Source: CAZJOD01 sp964547525 (GTDB lineage Bacteria > Bacillota > Clostridia > JAAYHZ01). Taken from it: 13,308 bases of DNA. The notes beneath the pieces were generated by a model that was not told where the DNA came from, searched no databases, and worked only from the letters and a program-made list of their open reading frames with translations. The stretch spans positions 1 through 13,308 of the forward strand of contig CAZJOD010000106.1 of assembly GCA_964547525.1 (NCBI GenBank). Reading direction: 5' to 3'. Made by a program: the position numbers and the translations under genes. Positions 7,148 through 13,308 of this stretch are shown here, in pieces (the first letter of the stretch is position 1; the number at the start of each line of letters is the position of its first letter).

Positions 7148-7703
7148 TTTTTTACATGTTTTTTGGATTTTCTTCAAAATCGGATTATTTACAGTAGGCG
7201 GAGGTTTAGCCGCTCTTCCTTTGTTACAAAGCGAAGCAATTACCCGTAATTGGGTTACCGATGCCCAATTTGCGGATATGGTCGCAATATCCGAATCTAC
7301 ACCGGGACCTATTGGTATTAATATGGCTACATATGTCGGTTTTAATCAATTAGGAGTATTAGGTTCTATAGTTGCAACTCTGGGTATGGTTGCTCCGTCA
7401 ATCATCATCATATGTATAATTGCTAAATTTCTACACCGTTTTAGCGAAAACAAGACTGTGAAGGGTATTTTTTTCGGGTTAAGACCGGCCGCTGTCGGGC
7501 TCATTTCGGCAGCCGCATTTAATATTGCTCTAATTGCTTTATTTGATATCGATCTTTTCAGATCTACAAAAAGCTTGGCAGATTTATTCAACCTGAAAGC
7601 AATAGCTATGTTCGCAGTATTTATGTATGCCACAAATAAATGGAAGCATCATCCTGTTTTCTATATTGTCATCGCAGGTGTAATTGGCATATTTATATTT
7701 TAG
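7140..7703 (+). CDS. Chromate transporter, second subunit of a short-chain pair
   Basis: A 187-residue single-CHR-domain membrane protein homologous to its upstream neighbour. GLFTVGGGLAALPLLQ (15-30) and SESTPGPIGINMATYVG (51-67) repeat the signatures of the first subunit. The shared VATLGMV-(A/S)-PS stretch lies near 78-88. GGAGGG inside the end of the first gene supplies the ribosome binding site, and the ATG overlaps the upstream TGA, so the two are surely one operon and probably form a heterodimer with antiparallel topology (family knowledge). The C-terminal half holds several hydrophobic segments with a short polar loop around 141-150 (DLFRSTKSLA). The gene is followed by a long hairpin at 7743-7797, a likely operon end. 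Confidence 0.92.
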   Translation: MIDFLHVFWIFFKIGLFTVGGGLAALPLLQSEAITRNWVTDAQFADMVAISESTPGPIGINMATYVGFNQLGVLGSIVATLGMVAPSIIIICIIAKFLHRFSENKTVKGIFFGLRPAAVGLISAAAFNIALIALFDIDLFRSTKSLADLFNLKAIAMFAVFMYATNKWKHHPVFYIVIAGVIGIFIF

Positions 7704-7742
7704 ACATACTAGAAATAAGAGATTACGTATGATCAATTATCG

Positions 7743-7797
7743 TTACTTAAAAGAAACAGTGATGTTATAACCTAACCCTACTGTTTCATTTAAGTAA
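7743..7797 (+). terminator. Long hairpin after the chromate-transporter operon, possible terminator
   Basis: TTACTTAAAAGAAACAGT (7743-7760) and ACTGTTTCATTTAAGTAA (7780-7797) are complementary over 18 positions with one mismatch, around a 19-base loop. The stem is AT-rich and no U-run follows directly, so it may be a terminator, an RNA-stabilising 3' structure or an inverted-repeat element. It starts 40 bases after the stop codon at 7703. Confidence 0.5.
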
Positions 7798-7851
7798 TTA
7801 TATTAAATTTATCATTTGATTTACTAAAAAACTTTATTTTCTGAAATAAAC

Positions 7852-7979
7852 GAACATTGAACCTAAGTTGTAAAATCAATTGGTGAAGGTGAAGGTATTT
7901 TCAATGACATATGACTGACTTCGTTTAATCGGCATCGGTACACACCGGTTAACAGTGAGCAAGTTATTGCAGTGAGATC
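7852..7979 (+). repeat. Dispersed repeat, copy 2 (128 bases)
   Basis: This is the plus-strand counterpart of copy 1. After the identical GAACATTGAACC and the 24-base core (7866-7889) it has an extra GGTGAA unit in the loop, then TATTTTCAAT, an extra stretch of about 27 bases (around 7905-7930), and a related 3' part ending GTGAGATC. The small hairpin TTGTAAAAT with ATTTTCAAT is kept, whereas the 11-base outer stem of copy 1 is lost here (CCTAAGT faces ACACCGG). Both length differences are multiples of three. In the shared frame both copies have a stop codon at the same place inside the core and another at the end. It lies between the operon hairpin and the convergent adenylate kinase gene. 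Confidence 0.7.
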
Positions 7980-7999
7980 ATAAATTCTAATTTTGCCTT

Positions 8000-8749
8000 T
8001 TACACCTGTATAAAATGACTTGACTCATTTTGATTTTTGATATGACCTAACATCTCCTCATTATTTAAATCCTTTTTAAATAAATCCGGTTTTACCATAG
8101 CTACGGGTAACCCTAATGCATATAGCATATCTTTTGTTGTTTCACTAATTAACTTTTTGCTTTTTACAACTTTTACTTCAACCTTGTTTTTATAATAGTC
8201 CAGAATAGGTTCTATATGATTATGATATAACTGAAGTCTTTTTATTATTATTTCTTCACGGTCATCTTCTCTTCGGATAAGCTTTGTATAGCAATTGTCA
8301 CATAATCCTTCATATTTCGGGACCTTTTCTTCTATATGATAAACAGCTGTACATTTTGGACACATGAGTCTCCCGGTTAAACGTTTTTTTATACTGTCAT
8401 CATTTAAAACAATGTTAATTATAATGTCTATCTTAATATTTAATTCGTTTAAAGCATCATCAAATAATACCGCCTGCTGAATTGTTCTAGGAAAACCGTC
8501 CAGTATAAAACCGTTAGAGCAATCTTCTTGTTTTAACCTTTCAATAACAATTTGCATTGTAAGATCATCAGGAACAAGTGTTCCTTTTTCTATAAAGTAA
8601 CTTACTTGTTTACCCAATTCTGTTTTTTTGGATGTATGGAATCTGAAAATATCGCCTGTTGAGATATGTGGAATTGATAGTATTTTTGCAAGCAATACAG
8701 CTTGACTGCCTTTTCCGACACCCGGTGCTCCAAGTAGCATTATTCTCAT
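8000..8749 (-). CDS. Adenylate kinase-like nucleoside monophosphate kinase with C-terminal extension
   Basis: A 249-residue cytosolic kinase of the adenylate kinase family, which catalyses ATP + AMP = 2 ADP. The P-loop GAPGVGKGSQ is at 7-16 (usually G-x-P-G-A-G-K-G-T-Q), the NMP-binding motif ISTGDIFR at 29-36, and DGFPRT at 84-89. The LID arginines lie in KKRLTGR (121-127). A zinc-type LID has C130-x2-C133 and C150-x2-C153, as in Gram-positive enzymes, followed by RRED (159-162). All core residues are present, so activity is likely. Normal enzymes are about 215 residues; here about 35 charged, low-hydrophobicity residues (214-249) are added. It is not in the ribosomal-protein cluster where the housekeeping adk usually sits, so it is probably a paralogue. 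GGAGACC precedes the ATG. Family very sure; exact nucleotide preference unknown. Confidence 0.92.
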   Translation of the reverse strand: MRIMLLGAPGVGKGSQAVLLAKILSIPHISTGDIFRFHTSKKTELGKQVSYFIEKGTLVPDDLTMQIVIERLKQEDCSNGFILDGFPRTIQQAVLFDDALNELNIKIDIIINIVLNDDSIKKRLTGRLMCPKCTAVYHIEEKVPKYEGLCDNCYTKLIRREDDREEIIIKRLQLYHNHIEPILDYYKNKVEVKVVKSKKLISETTKDMLYALGLPVAMVKPDLFKKDLNNEEMLGHIKNQNESSHFIQV

Positions 8750-8775
8750 AGTTGGTCTCCTTTTTTATATACTGA

Positions 8776-8781
8776 ATTATA
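8776..8781 (-). promoter_or_regulatory. Possible -10 element of the adenylate kinase-like gene
   Basis: A perfect TATAAT on the minus strand (complement of 8776-8781) lies 27 bases upstream of the ATG at 8749. No good -35 is seen at 16-18 bases, so this is a weak call. Confidence 0.35.
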
Positions 8782-9004
8782 ATTTAAATTACTTGTTTCA
8801 CGACCGGTTAGCTAATTAATTACTTATCATCTTTACCATTTTATTGTTTAACTCCGGTATAAATATCTTTTCCACTTTTTTTGTAGCTATTCTTAATTAT
8901 TTTTTCAAAAAAAACACATTTTTATATCTTTATATATATGTGGTATCAAACATCATAACAAATTATGTTAACACGAATATACTGCTAACAGGAGGTGATT
9001 TATT

Positions 9005-9229
9005 ATGCCTTGGCAAACGGATCTTCCATATTTGATAAACCAACCTGTCGGTGTATCCCTTATAAACGGGCAAGGTGTTTCAGGTATACTTTGCGACGTA
9101 ACTAATAATGAAATATACTTATTAGAATATTTGTATCATTCACAATTTGCTACAAAACATTATTCTTTTAGCATGATCCAAGATATACATCCATTCCCGC
9201 CTTGTCATTTTCCTTCATGGGTTTATTAA
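9005..9229 (+). CDS. Small conserved-looking protein, probably an Sm/SH3-like beta-barrel
   Basis: A 74-residue protein starting MPWQTDLPYLINQPVGVSL. The core (about 13-62) alternates hydrophobic and polar residues as in a small five-strand barrel: VGVSLINGQGVSGILCDVTNN, then EIYLLEYL and HYSFSMIQDIHPF. The 'V-x-L-x-x-G-x-x-x-x-G-x-L' pattern with a final 'I-Q-D-I' strand resembles the Sm-like folds of small Firmicute proteins such as the YuzF/DUF2642 type, some of them linked to spores. That likeness is a suggestion only. The ribosome binding site AGGAGGTGATT is nearly a full complement of the 16S rRNA end and fixes the start. It stands alone, with a hairpin 22 bases after the stop. The C-terminus PPCHFPSWVY contains one cysteine and aromatic residues. 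Confidence 0.75.
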   Translation: MPWQTDLPYLINQPVGVSLINGQGVSGILCDVTNNEIYLLEYLYHSQFATKHYSFSMIQDIHPFPPCHFPSWVY

Positions 9230-9250
9230 TTATATAGCCGTACCACATAA

Positions 9251-9273
9251 AAGGAGTGTTCCATACACTCCTT
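9251..9273. terminator. Hairpin after the small beta-barrel gene
   Basis: AAGGAGTGT (9251-9259) pairs perfectly with ACACTCCTT (9265-9273) around a five-base loop. On the minus strand it is followed by TTTTATG; on the plus strand there is no U-run. By position it probably ends the transcript of 9005-9229. Confidence 0.55.
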
Positions 9274-9497
9274 CAACAACTTAATCAAAACTTTAATAAA
9301 TTATGATTTTGAATTCTTTTGAGCTTAAACGAATTTTTTATATTATGACAACACCTGATTTAAACTTAACACAACTTCAAAAAATACATGTCTTTCTCTA
9401 AAACAATTTTATTTTTTTTGATATTCACCCAACATCAATCCAATATTATCTTAACAGTTTATGCTTTATTATTTTTTATATTTTTATTAATATCAGT

Positions 9498-9526
9498 TTG
9501 ATTTTAATCCCAAATTACTGTATTAT
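9498..9526 (+). promoter_or_regulatory. Promoter of the MATE transporter gene
   Basis: TTGATT (9498-9503) and TATTAT (9521-9526) are 17 bases apart and lie about 34 bases upstream of the ATG at 9560. The leader would be short. Confidence 0.6.
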
Positions 9527-9559
9527 AAAGCGATATTAAAATTACTTATAGGTATTTTG

Positions 9560-10894
9560 ATGAAAAAAAGAAACTTACTCACAGGTAATATAACAAGCCA
9601 TATGTTCCGACTAGCCTTACCATCCATCGGGGGTATGTTTGCGATTACCATCTTTAATTTAACAGATACATATTTTGTTTCGAAATTGGGAACCGATGCA
9701 TTGGCAGCCATGGGTTTTACCTTCCCTGTTGTTATGATTATCGGTGCTTTTTCAGGTGGTATTAGCCTCGGTGCCGGTTCGATTCTCGCAAGAGCAATGG
9801 GGAGTGGCAATACACATAAAATGCACCGTATTGCCACAGACGGGATTCTTTTATCTATACTTTCGGTGTTTCTTATTTCTATCATAGGTACCTTAACAAT
9901 AGACCCGGTATTTCGTCTTTTAGGAGCAGAAGGGCAATCTTTAGAACTTGTTAAACAATACATGAGCATTTGGTATTATGGTGCTTTTGTAATTGTTGTA
10001 CCCCCGGTTAGTGATTCAAGTATGCGAGCTATGGGCGATATGATCAGACCTCTATTGGTCATGATTACATGCGCGATCATGAACGCTATATTAGATCCTA
10101 TTTTAATATTCGGTTGGTTCGGTTTACCCGCTATGGGCATTCGAGGTGCTTCTCTTGCAACAATAATTTCAAGAACCTTCGGAATGGTTTTAACAATCTC
10201 TTTTGTTCATTTTCATTATGGTTTATTGAATTTTAAATATAACGGAGTAAAGGAACTATTACAATCGTGGTCTGATATATTAAGGATCGGTATACCAAAT
10301 GTTATTATAAGATTATTGCCACAACTTCTTCGTGCCGGTATGACTCGAATTGCCGCGGGTATCGCAATCGGCACGACAGCGGTTGCTGCAATCGCCGCCG
10401 GGCAGAGAATCGAGAGTTTTGCTACAATTATTAGCATGGCAGTCGGAACAGCACTAGTTCCTATAATCGGTCAAAATTTCGGAGCCGGTAAATATGATAG
10501 AGTAATGAGTACACGAAAGCTTGTAATAAAAATTTCGATAGCTTACGGTTTACTTTTACTGGTATTGATTATGCCTTTTGGTGAAGTGTTAGCTTCCATT
10601 TTCTCCGATGACCCTAAAGTTATAAAGCTGGCCGGAACATATTTAAGAATCATATTGCCGGGAAGCATCGGTCTCAATCAATACAACTGGTTAAGTGAAA
10701 GCTTTAATGCCGTCGGGAAACCGAGGTATTCAATGCTTTTAAATGTTGTCGGTACGGTGGGCATCATGTTCCCCCTCCTTTTCGTCGGTTCTTATATCGC
10801 AGATTTTCCCGGCATGGTTATAGGATTGACTGTAGGACAGTTGATTGTCGGTTTATGTGCAGTGTGTCTATCGAAAAAATATTTGATCGGGTAG
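9560..10894 (+). CDS. MATE-family multidrug or metabolite efflux transporter
   Basis: A 444-residue inner-membrane protein with the size and about 12 hydrophobic spans of the MATE/MatE family, which exchange cations (Na+ or H+) for drugs or metabolites. The N-terminal half opens LLTGNITSHMFRLALPSIGG, typical of the family, with D36 in NLTDTYFV and the 'ALAAMGFTFPV' stretch (47-57). 'RAMGD' and NAILDPILIF follow in mid-protein. The C-terminal half repeats the layout, with 'AGQRIESFA' and 'GQNFGAGKYDR' loops. The charged span residues fit the NorM/DinF-like branches, but substrate cannot be inferred. The ATG at 9560 is preferred over the in-frame TTG at 9557 because the weak AGGT is at better spacing. 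It has its own promoter and no operon partner. Very sure of the family. Confidence 0.93.
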   Translation: MKKRNLLTGNITSHMFRLALPSIGGMFAITIFNLTDTYFVSKLGTDALAAMGFTFPVVMIIGAFSGGISLGAGSILARAMGSGNTHKMHRIATDGILLSILSVFLISIIGTLTIDPVFRLLGAEGQSLELVKQYMSIWYYGAFVIVVPPVSDSSMRAMGDMIRPLLVMITCAIMNAILDPILIFGWFGLPAMGIRGASLATIISRTFGMVLTISFVHFHYGLLNFKYNGVKELLQSWSDILRIGIPNVIIRLLPQLLRAGMTRIAAGIAIGTTAVAAIAAGQRIESFATIISMAVGTALVPIIGQNFGAGKYDRVMSTRKLVIKISIAYGLLLLVLIMPFGEVLASIFSDDPKVIKLAGTYLRIILPGSIGLNQYNWLSESFNAVGKPRYSMLLNVVGTVGIMFPLLFVGSYIADFPGMVIGLTVGQLIVGLCAVCLSKKYLIG

Positions 10895-10912
10895 TAAGCT
10901 GTTGTTTTTCGT

Positions 10913-10931
10913 TGACACATGCATGCGTTCA
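10913..10931. repeat. Near-palindrome after the MATE gene
   Basis: A 19-base stretch from TGA (10913) to TCA (10931), centred on the perfect palindrome CATGCATG (10918-10925), lies 19 bases after the MATE stop codon. It could be part of a transcript end or a protein site. Support is weak. Confidence 0.3.
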
Positions 10932-11068
10932 CCACCTCTTGCTATTTAATCGGTGAGAAAATCGTTATACCCAATGCCGGAAAATTTCCTTTATAATAAC
11001 TGCAAAGGTAATAGACATACTTAAACTTTGTAAAGAACGTGTAGTTGTTCATTATCTAAATAGAATTC

Positions 11069-11098
11069 TTTTACAATAAAAAATTTTTCTCTGTAAAA
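11069..11098. terminator. AT-rich hairpin between convergent genes, possible weak bidirectional terminator
   Basis: TTTTACA (11069-11075) and TGTAAAA (11092-11098) are perfect complements, with an inner AAAAA/TTTTT. It lies just beyond the stop codon of the glycosidase (11110, minus) and downstream of the MATE gene (plus). There is no GC stem, so the function is uncertain. Confidence 0.4.
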
Positions 11099-11109
11099 AT
11101 GAATAATAT

Positions 11110-12303
11110 CTAAAGGTCTTCATACATTCTTGCCATAGCTATTAACGGATTGTGACCAAGATAATCACGACAAGGTATATTATATTGTGTATAAGGTTTC
11201 CTTTTGATATCCTCTTGCTTTCCGAGAAGAGGATTATAAAATTCCCAAATGGTGCCGGTTTCCACAAATTGTTTGGCTGTGGCATTTAAAGCTCTTTCGA
11301 GCAATATTTTTGCCGCATCTTTCCTATTGTATCTGACACACCCGCGTGCAGCCCAATAAGTCATACTGTTCCACGTTCCTCCCCTCCATAATCTAAGTTC
11401 AAACAACGGATCGTCGACTCCAACCGTACTTATCGGATGGGCTGTAAAAAATCGTGCCGGATTTAACAAGTACTCATCAATTACCCGATTTGCTTGTTTA
11501 TTTGTCGCAGCACCAACAACCACAGGCCACATACCTTCGAATGCCGAATGCCTGTTATCCGGATTATTCACAGACCATATATCATAAAAAAATCCGGTTT
11601 CGTCGTCATATAATTTATTCTGTATAAATTCTTGAAGTTTATTAGTCTTATCCGATAATTTACTTTCATTTTTACTAAGTGTCTTTGACCACTTTTCCGC
11701 ATATCGAAAGAGTTGATAGACATGACATGTCGCATCAATACAAGCATAAGCACCTGTTGAAATTCGGTCAAACCTTATTCCATCGTCAACACCACTTTCC
11801 CACTTGTTATTTAATATGTCCGTGTAATAAAAACCCGATCCTAAGGCACTTCGATTATTCTCAAACCAATCAATTTGTTTTATAAGGCAATCATAACATT
11901 TTTCAATTAAATCTATCTTACCATGTATATCACAATAATCTTGAACCGCTACCGGCCATACCGGCGGATGCCCTTGCTCCTCACCCCACCTTGCTCTTTC
12001 TCTACCCATCCAAATGGAACCGGGCAAAAAACCATCCGGTTGTTGTGCTGCCAAATTATTTAACAACTGCTGTTCGGCATGTAAGGGTTCAGAGGGAATA
12101 CTATCCAAAATCTGGTGTATGATGTCCCAATGGCCGAAGGCGGGACCATAACAATAACCCGGTCCTATTTCTTCCCATGGGAAGGGAAAAGGAAATTCAA
12201 CAGGTCGAATGGATTTTTCATGGAGTTCGGCGACATAAAGCAGCATATTTCTCCAATTTTCATTCCCTAAAGTTTTAACTTCTTCTTTTAAGTTCTCTAA
12301 CAT
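11110..12303 (-). CDS. GH63/MGH-like (alpha/alpha)6-barrel glycoside hydrolase
   Basis: A 397-residue soluble protein without a signal peptide, so an intracellular glycosidase. The inverting GH63/GH37/MGH clan signature is visible: WESGVDDGIRF (168-178), where D173 or D174 would be the catalytic acid; WRGGTWNSMTYW (306-317); and WEFYNP (353-358), where E354 would be the base. QQPDGFLPGS (87-96) and PPVWPVAVQDY (113-123) are further barrel segments typical of the clan. It is shorter than E. coli YgjK-type GH63 because it lacks the N-terminal beta-domain. The substrate is unknown; mannosylglycerate, glucosylglycerate and small glucosides are known for relatives. The start at 12303 is chosen because GGGAGGT sits before that ATG; an ATG 17 codons upstream has no ribosome binding site. 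No partner gene adjoins. Confidence 0.88.
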   Translation of the reverse strand: MLENLKEEVKTLGNENWRNMLLYVAELHEKSIRPVEFPFPFPWEEIGPGYCYGPAFGHWDIIHQILDSIPSEPLHAEQQLLNNLAAQQPDGFLPGSIWMGRERARWGEEQGHPPVWPVAVQDYCDIHGKIDLIEKCYDCLIKQIDWFENNRSALGSGFYYTDILNNKWESGVDDGIRFDRISTGAYACIDATCHVYQLFRYAEKWSKTLSKNESKLSDKTNKLQEFIQNKLYDDETGFFYDIWSVNNPDNRHSAFEGMWPVVVGAATNKQANRVIDEYLLNPARFFTAHPISTVGVDDPLFELRLWRGGTWNSMTYWAARGCVRYNRKDAAKILLERALNATAKQFVETGTIWEFYNPLLGKQEDIKRKPYTQYNIPCRDYLGHNPLIAMARMYEDL

Positions 12304-12342
12304 ATAATCTACCTCCCGAGTATAAAAATTACCCTTTGTAGC

Positions 12343-12353
12343 TGAACTGTTCA
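12343..12353. promoter_or_regulatory. Short palindrome upstream of the glycosidase gene
   Basis: TGAACTGTTCA is a perfect 5-1-5 palindrome 40 bases upstream of the start codon at 12303. It may be an operator for the sugar-related gene. Evidence is only its symmetry and position. Confidence 0.3.
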
Positions 12354-12419
12354 AATGCTTTAAAGTATTAACGGGGTTGTCATTTTTAATGTAACTGTGT
12401 GGTATATAACACTATGTGA

Positions 12420-12539
12420 AAAACATATTATCATATTATTATAGGTAAACTTACAATACCAAAAACATTAATTGAGGTCGGAATGAGTCTACATGAAGTT
12501 CGTAAAATTACGGAAGAAATAAAAAAGGTTAACGCATAG
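12420..12539 (+). pseudogene. Short orphan reading frame or gene remnant
   Basis: From 12420 (after a TGA at 12417-12419) to a TAG at 12537-12539 the plus strand is open for 39 codons. The second half reads GKLTIPKTLIEVGMSLHEVR and then KITEEIKKVNA, protein-like with an amphipathic helix. The only ATG (12483) would give 18 residues; GAGGTCGGA directly precedes it. It could be the end of a lost DNA-binding or AbrB-like gene, or chance. Family not recognised. Confidence 0.25.
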
Positions 12540-12559
12540 AATAAATTTATTGTTTTTTC

Positions 12560-13183
12560 TTAGCTTATTGTGTTCAAAAGCAGCGTAGGTGGTTCTTGTT
12601 TTACTACTCTATCTTTAAGCTTATATATATTGACAAAATCAATGATTTGTTTTTCACATTCTAATGCTTCTTCCATAGTTTTTGCGGTTTTCTCAATCTC
12701 AAGTAACAAAGGATATTGTAATATATTACAATACATAAGTTTTAATGATAATCCATACTCTTTACTCTTTCCAATTTTGCTTCTTCCGGAAAATGACATA
12801 AAAGAAGTAAAACCTTTAGACTCGAAAACTTCAGCTATATTCACCGGAGTGACCGGTTGATTCGGAATACCAATCTTATTTAGAATAATGCTGTTTTTTA
12901 ATCCGTCAGTTATTTCTTCATCGATCTCGGATCGAATGTTGCAAAAGCTTCCTATGTCCGGTTCTTTATGCCCGATGAAGTATCTTTTCTTCCGATTCTC
13001 TGCATAAACATCAGAAAACCTCAATATCCGGTCGTTTAAAAATAACTCCATACCATATGTTCGTGTAGTCCAATATATTTCATAATCCAGACTATCTTTT
13101 AAAAACGGTAAATATTTAATCGTTTCTTGTTCATCAGAGAAAGCAAATCTTGTTTCTACCTCATATAAAGAATCTTTATTCAT
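12560..13183 (-). CDS. CYTH-domain (triphosphate tunnel) protein
   Basis: A 207-residue soluble protein that reads like the CYTH superfamily (class IV adenylyl cyclase, thiamine triphosphatase and inorganic triphosphatase; PF01928). It has E8-x-E10-x-R12 (EVETR), where the family usually has E-x-E-x-K; basic residues on barrel strands (R52/R55 in DRILRFSD, K65/K66/R67, K73); EIDEEI (86-91); the FSGRSKI strand with R134; and LLLEIEKTAKTMEEA (159-173) with E162/E164, followed by a helix, as in the C-terminal half. Members use Mg2+ or Mn2+ and bind triphosphates. Whether this one is a phosphatase or cyclase is open, because K12 is replaced by arginine. AAGGGA precedes the ATG at 9 bases. It has no operon partner. 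Confidence 0.75.
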   Translation of the reverse strand: MNKDSLYEVETRFAFSDEQETIKYLPFLKDSLDYEIYWTTRTYGMELFLNDRILRFSDVYAENRKKRYFIGHKEPDIGSFCNIRSEIDEEITDGLKNSIILNKIGIPNQPVTPVNIAEVFESKGFTSFMSFSGRSKIGKSKEYGLSLKLMYCNILQYPLLLEIEKTAKTMEEALECEKQIIDFVNIYKLKDRVVKQEPPTLLLNTIS

Positions 13184-13230
13184 TTAATTATTATCCCTTC
13201 TACATTAAAAGTAACCGCATAATTAATTAT

Positions 13231-13279
13231 AATATAATTCTACTGCAAAAACTTTATATTATAGCAGTGAAATCATAAT
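13231..13279. repeat. TTGCAGTA motif pair in inverted orientation upstream of the CYTH gene
   Basis: ATTCTACTGCAAAA (13237-13250; minus-strand reading TTTTGCAGTAGAAT) faces ATAGCAGTGAAATCAT (13261-13276). The inner arms ATTCTACTGC and GCAGTGAAAT are complementary except at two positions, so the spot can form a hairpin. The minus-strand motif is the same as at 1551-1564. Confidence 0.4.
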
Positions 13280-13308
13280 GTGACTTTTTATCGTTTTTTT
13301 GTTCTGCT

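Larger units (their letters stand above)
9230..9559. other. 330-base AT-rich intergenic region
   Basis: Besides the hairpin at 9251-9273 and the promoter at 9498-9526, I see only AT-rich sequence with T-runs on the plus strand around 9404-9420. No open frame with a ribosome binding site was found. Confidence 0.5.

Noticed and set aside
7852..7979. CRISPR or tandem array
   Set aside because: Only two distant copies in opposite orientation exist, with no regular spacing or spacers, and no cas gene is present.
8844..9035. Plus-strand open frame upstream of and overlapping the small barrel gene
   Set aside because: It lies in AT-rich spacer, has no good ribosome binding site, and the very strong site at 8991-9001 belongs to the ATG at 9005 in another frame.
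9523..9969. 148-codon minus-strand open frame opposite the MATE gene
   Set aside because: It is antisense to a strongly supported MATE protein, and its proline/isoleucine-rich translation is typical of a mirrored membrane-protein gene.

Overview
The window looks like a chromosomal stretch from a low-GC, probably anaerobic and possibly spore-forming Bacillota (Clostridia-like). The reasons are AT-rich spacers, strong AGGAGG-type ribosome binding sites, consensus-like sigma-A promoters, frequent AGA/ATA codons, a glycyl-radical-enzyme-like gene start, paired short chromate transporters, and a zinc-finger type adenylate kinase. I saw no rRNA or tRNA genes, CRISPR array, integrase or intact insertion sequence.

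Layout: (1) 1-216, minus: the first 72 codons of a gene that resembles the N-terminus of pyruvate formate-lyase-type glycyl radical enzymes. (2) 424-1311, minus: an amidohydrolase just upstream of it. The spacer between them carries copy 1 of a dispersed repeat. (3) 1603-2334, plus: a cysteine-rich multi-pass membrane protein of unknown function. (4) 2504-3907, plus, and 4097-6226, minus: two convergent proteins of unknown function. The second is membrane-anchored and has NodB/polysaccharide-deacetylase-like signatures. A strong hairpin separates them. (5) 6587-7703, plus: a two-gene chromate-transporter operon with a near-consensus promoter. It is followed by a long hairpin and by copy 2 of the repeat. 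(6) 8000-8749, minus: a stand-alone adenylate kinase paralogue with an extra C-terminal tail. (7) 9005-9229, plus: a 74-residue, probably beta-barrel, protein with an excellent ribosome binding site. (8) 9560-10894, plus: a MATE efflux transporter. (9) 11110-12303, minus: a GH63/MGH-like alpha-barrel glycosidase without a signal peptide. (10) 12560-13183, minus: a CYTH/triphosphate-tunnel-like protein.

Most genes are single transcription units. Only the chromate-transporter pair is a clear operon. The amidohydrolase and the glycyl-radical-like gene may be co-transcribed. Two cytoplasmic or surface carbohydrate-active candidates (the NodB-like protein and the GH63-like glycosidase) suggest glycan use, but no single pathway links all genes.

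The most interesting non-gene signal is the pair of related sequences at 304-398 (minus) and 7852-7979 (plus). They share a 24-base identical core, a conserved small hairpin and a recognisably related 3' part, and neither is explained by a gene. They may be a structured RNA, a small non-autonomous mobile element or decayed gene ends; the sequence alone does not decide. Several intergenic sites also share a shorter motif (TTTTGCAGTAGAATC and variants).
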